Shown piece by piece: positions 14,961 through 15,146 of a stretch of 15,146 nucleotides of DNA (position 1 is the stretch's first letter; the number at the start of each line of letters is the position of its first letter). The position numbers and the translations under genes are program-made. The stretch is from NCBI GenBank assembly GCA_021808205.1, contig JAKBCD010000007.1, positions 1 to 15,146 of the forward strand, given 5' to 3'. A model generated the notes under the pieces. That model worked only from the letters and a program-made list of their open reading frames with translations. It did not search any database and was not told the origin of the DNA. This DNA comes from Pseudomonadota bacterium (GTDB lineage: Bacteria > Pseudomonadota > Alphaproteobacteria > Acetobacterales > Acetobacteraceae).

Positions 14961-15085
14961 GGCGAACCGCGTTAGACCATAATCTGGCGCGCCGGGGAAT
15001 GATGTTGTTGATTTTTTACCAAAACTCCTGAACAATCGATCGCAAGCACGGGGAATATTTTGTTTTTTCTCCTGCAAGGGAGTTG
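14961..15085. other. Divergent intergenic region between pyrB and the GFA-family gene
   Basis: A 125-nt spacer that includes a markedly AT-richer stretch at about 15000-15070. It must hold the pyrB operon promoter, but I find no convincing -35/-10 pair on the minus strand. No clear attenuator hairpin or PyrR-type element was found by eye. Confidence 0.6.
15008..15036 (+). promoter_or_regulatory. Weak candidate promoter for the GFA-family gene
   Basis: TTGATT (15008-15013) and AACAAT (15031-15036) are separated by 17 nt and each match the sigma-70 consensus at 4 of 6 positions. The start site would be about 43 nt before the ATG at 15086. A match of this quality can occur by chance in an AT-rich spacer. 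Confidence 0.25.
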
Positions 15086-15146
15086 ATGAGCAAGCTGCGC
15101 TTTGGTGGATGCCTGTGTGGAGCGGTAAGGTATCAAACAACCGGAG
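15086..15146 (+). CDS. GFA-family protein, N-terminal fragment cut by the window edge
   Basis: Twenty codons and one base are visible. The translation [20 protein letters not shown] matches the very characteristic N terminus of the GFA (glutathione-dependent formaldehyde-activating enzyme-like) family, whose G-x-C-x-C-G-A-V-R-Y motif supplies two zinc-binding cysteines (C9 and C11 here). Members of this family are small zinc proteins, mostly of unknown substrate; only some act on glutathione adducts. The ATG is preceded by AAGGGAG (15076-15082), a ribosome binding site at slightly short spacing. It is divergent from the pyrB operon and probably functionally unrelated to it. The family call rests on a short but distinctive motif. 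Confidence 0.75.
   Translation, partial: MSKLRFGGCLCGAVRYQTTG

Overview
The window is GC-rich (roughly 60% by eye) and almost entirely coding. Gene content and order point to an alphaproteobacterium, most likely in the Acetobacteraceae/Rhodospirillales. This placement is inferred from the pyrB-pyrC'-plsY-dprA-topA order and the alphaproteobacterial look of the proteins; no rRNA or tRNA is present to confirm it. There are no mobile elements, CRISPR arrays or structural RNAs, and no gene-free stretch longer than about 125 bases.

Left part (1-8003): a DNA-repair region built on the known four-gene 'ligase-associated' nucleic-acid repair cluster. An Lhr-Core-type DEXH helicase, a PdeM-type metallophosphoesterase and a class I CPD photolyase lie on the minus strand. 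The helicase overlaps pdeM by 4 nt, and pdeM and phrB are 2 nt apart. A small secreted protein of unknown function follows phrB after 22 nt. Divergently, on the plus strand, are the metallo-beta-lactamase-fold exonuclease and the ATP-dependent DNA ligase. The divergent promoter region is only 44 bp. The helicase reading frame is broken near 4208-4211, at the junction between the second RecA domain and the winged-helix part. It is a sequencing error, a pseudogene, or a gene split into two polypeptides.

Right part (8010-14960): one tight minus-strand operon, in transcription order pyrB, a pyrC-like gene lacking the catalytic His-x-His, plsY, a small secreted protein of unknown function, dprA and topA. 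The first five genes overlap by 4 or 8 nt; dprA and topA are separated by 38 nt. Three genes (pyrC', plsY, topA) start with TTG, and two of these form a TTGA stop/start overlap. The operon combines pyrimidine synthesis (aspartate transcarbamoylase plus its non-catalytic dihydroorotase-like partner), phospholipid synthesis (PlsY), transformation/recombination (DprA) and supercoiling control (TopA). Its last gene, topA, meets the ligase gene tail to tail with 6 nt between the stop codons.

Right edge: after a 125-nt divergent spacer, the first 20 codons of a GFA-family (glutathione-dependent formaldehyde-activating-like) protein start at 15086 on the plus strand and run out of the window.

Nothing here is clearly a new system. 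The items most worth a second look are the helicase frame break and its possible two-polypeptide arrangement, the compact divergent promoter with a possible leaderless helicase mRNA, the two small secreted proteins attached to otherwise familiar operons, and the non-catalytic PyrC.
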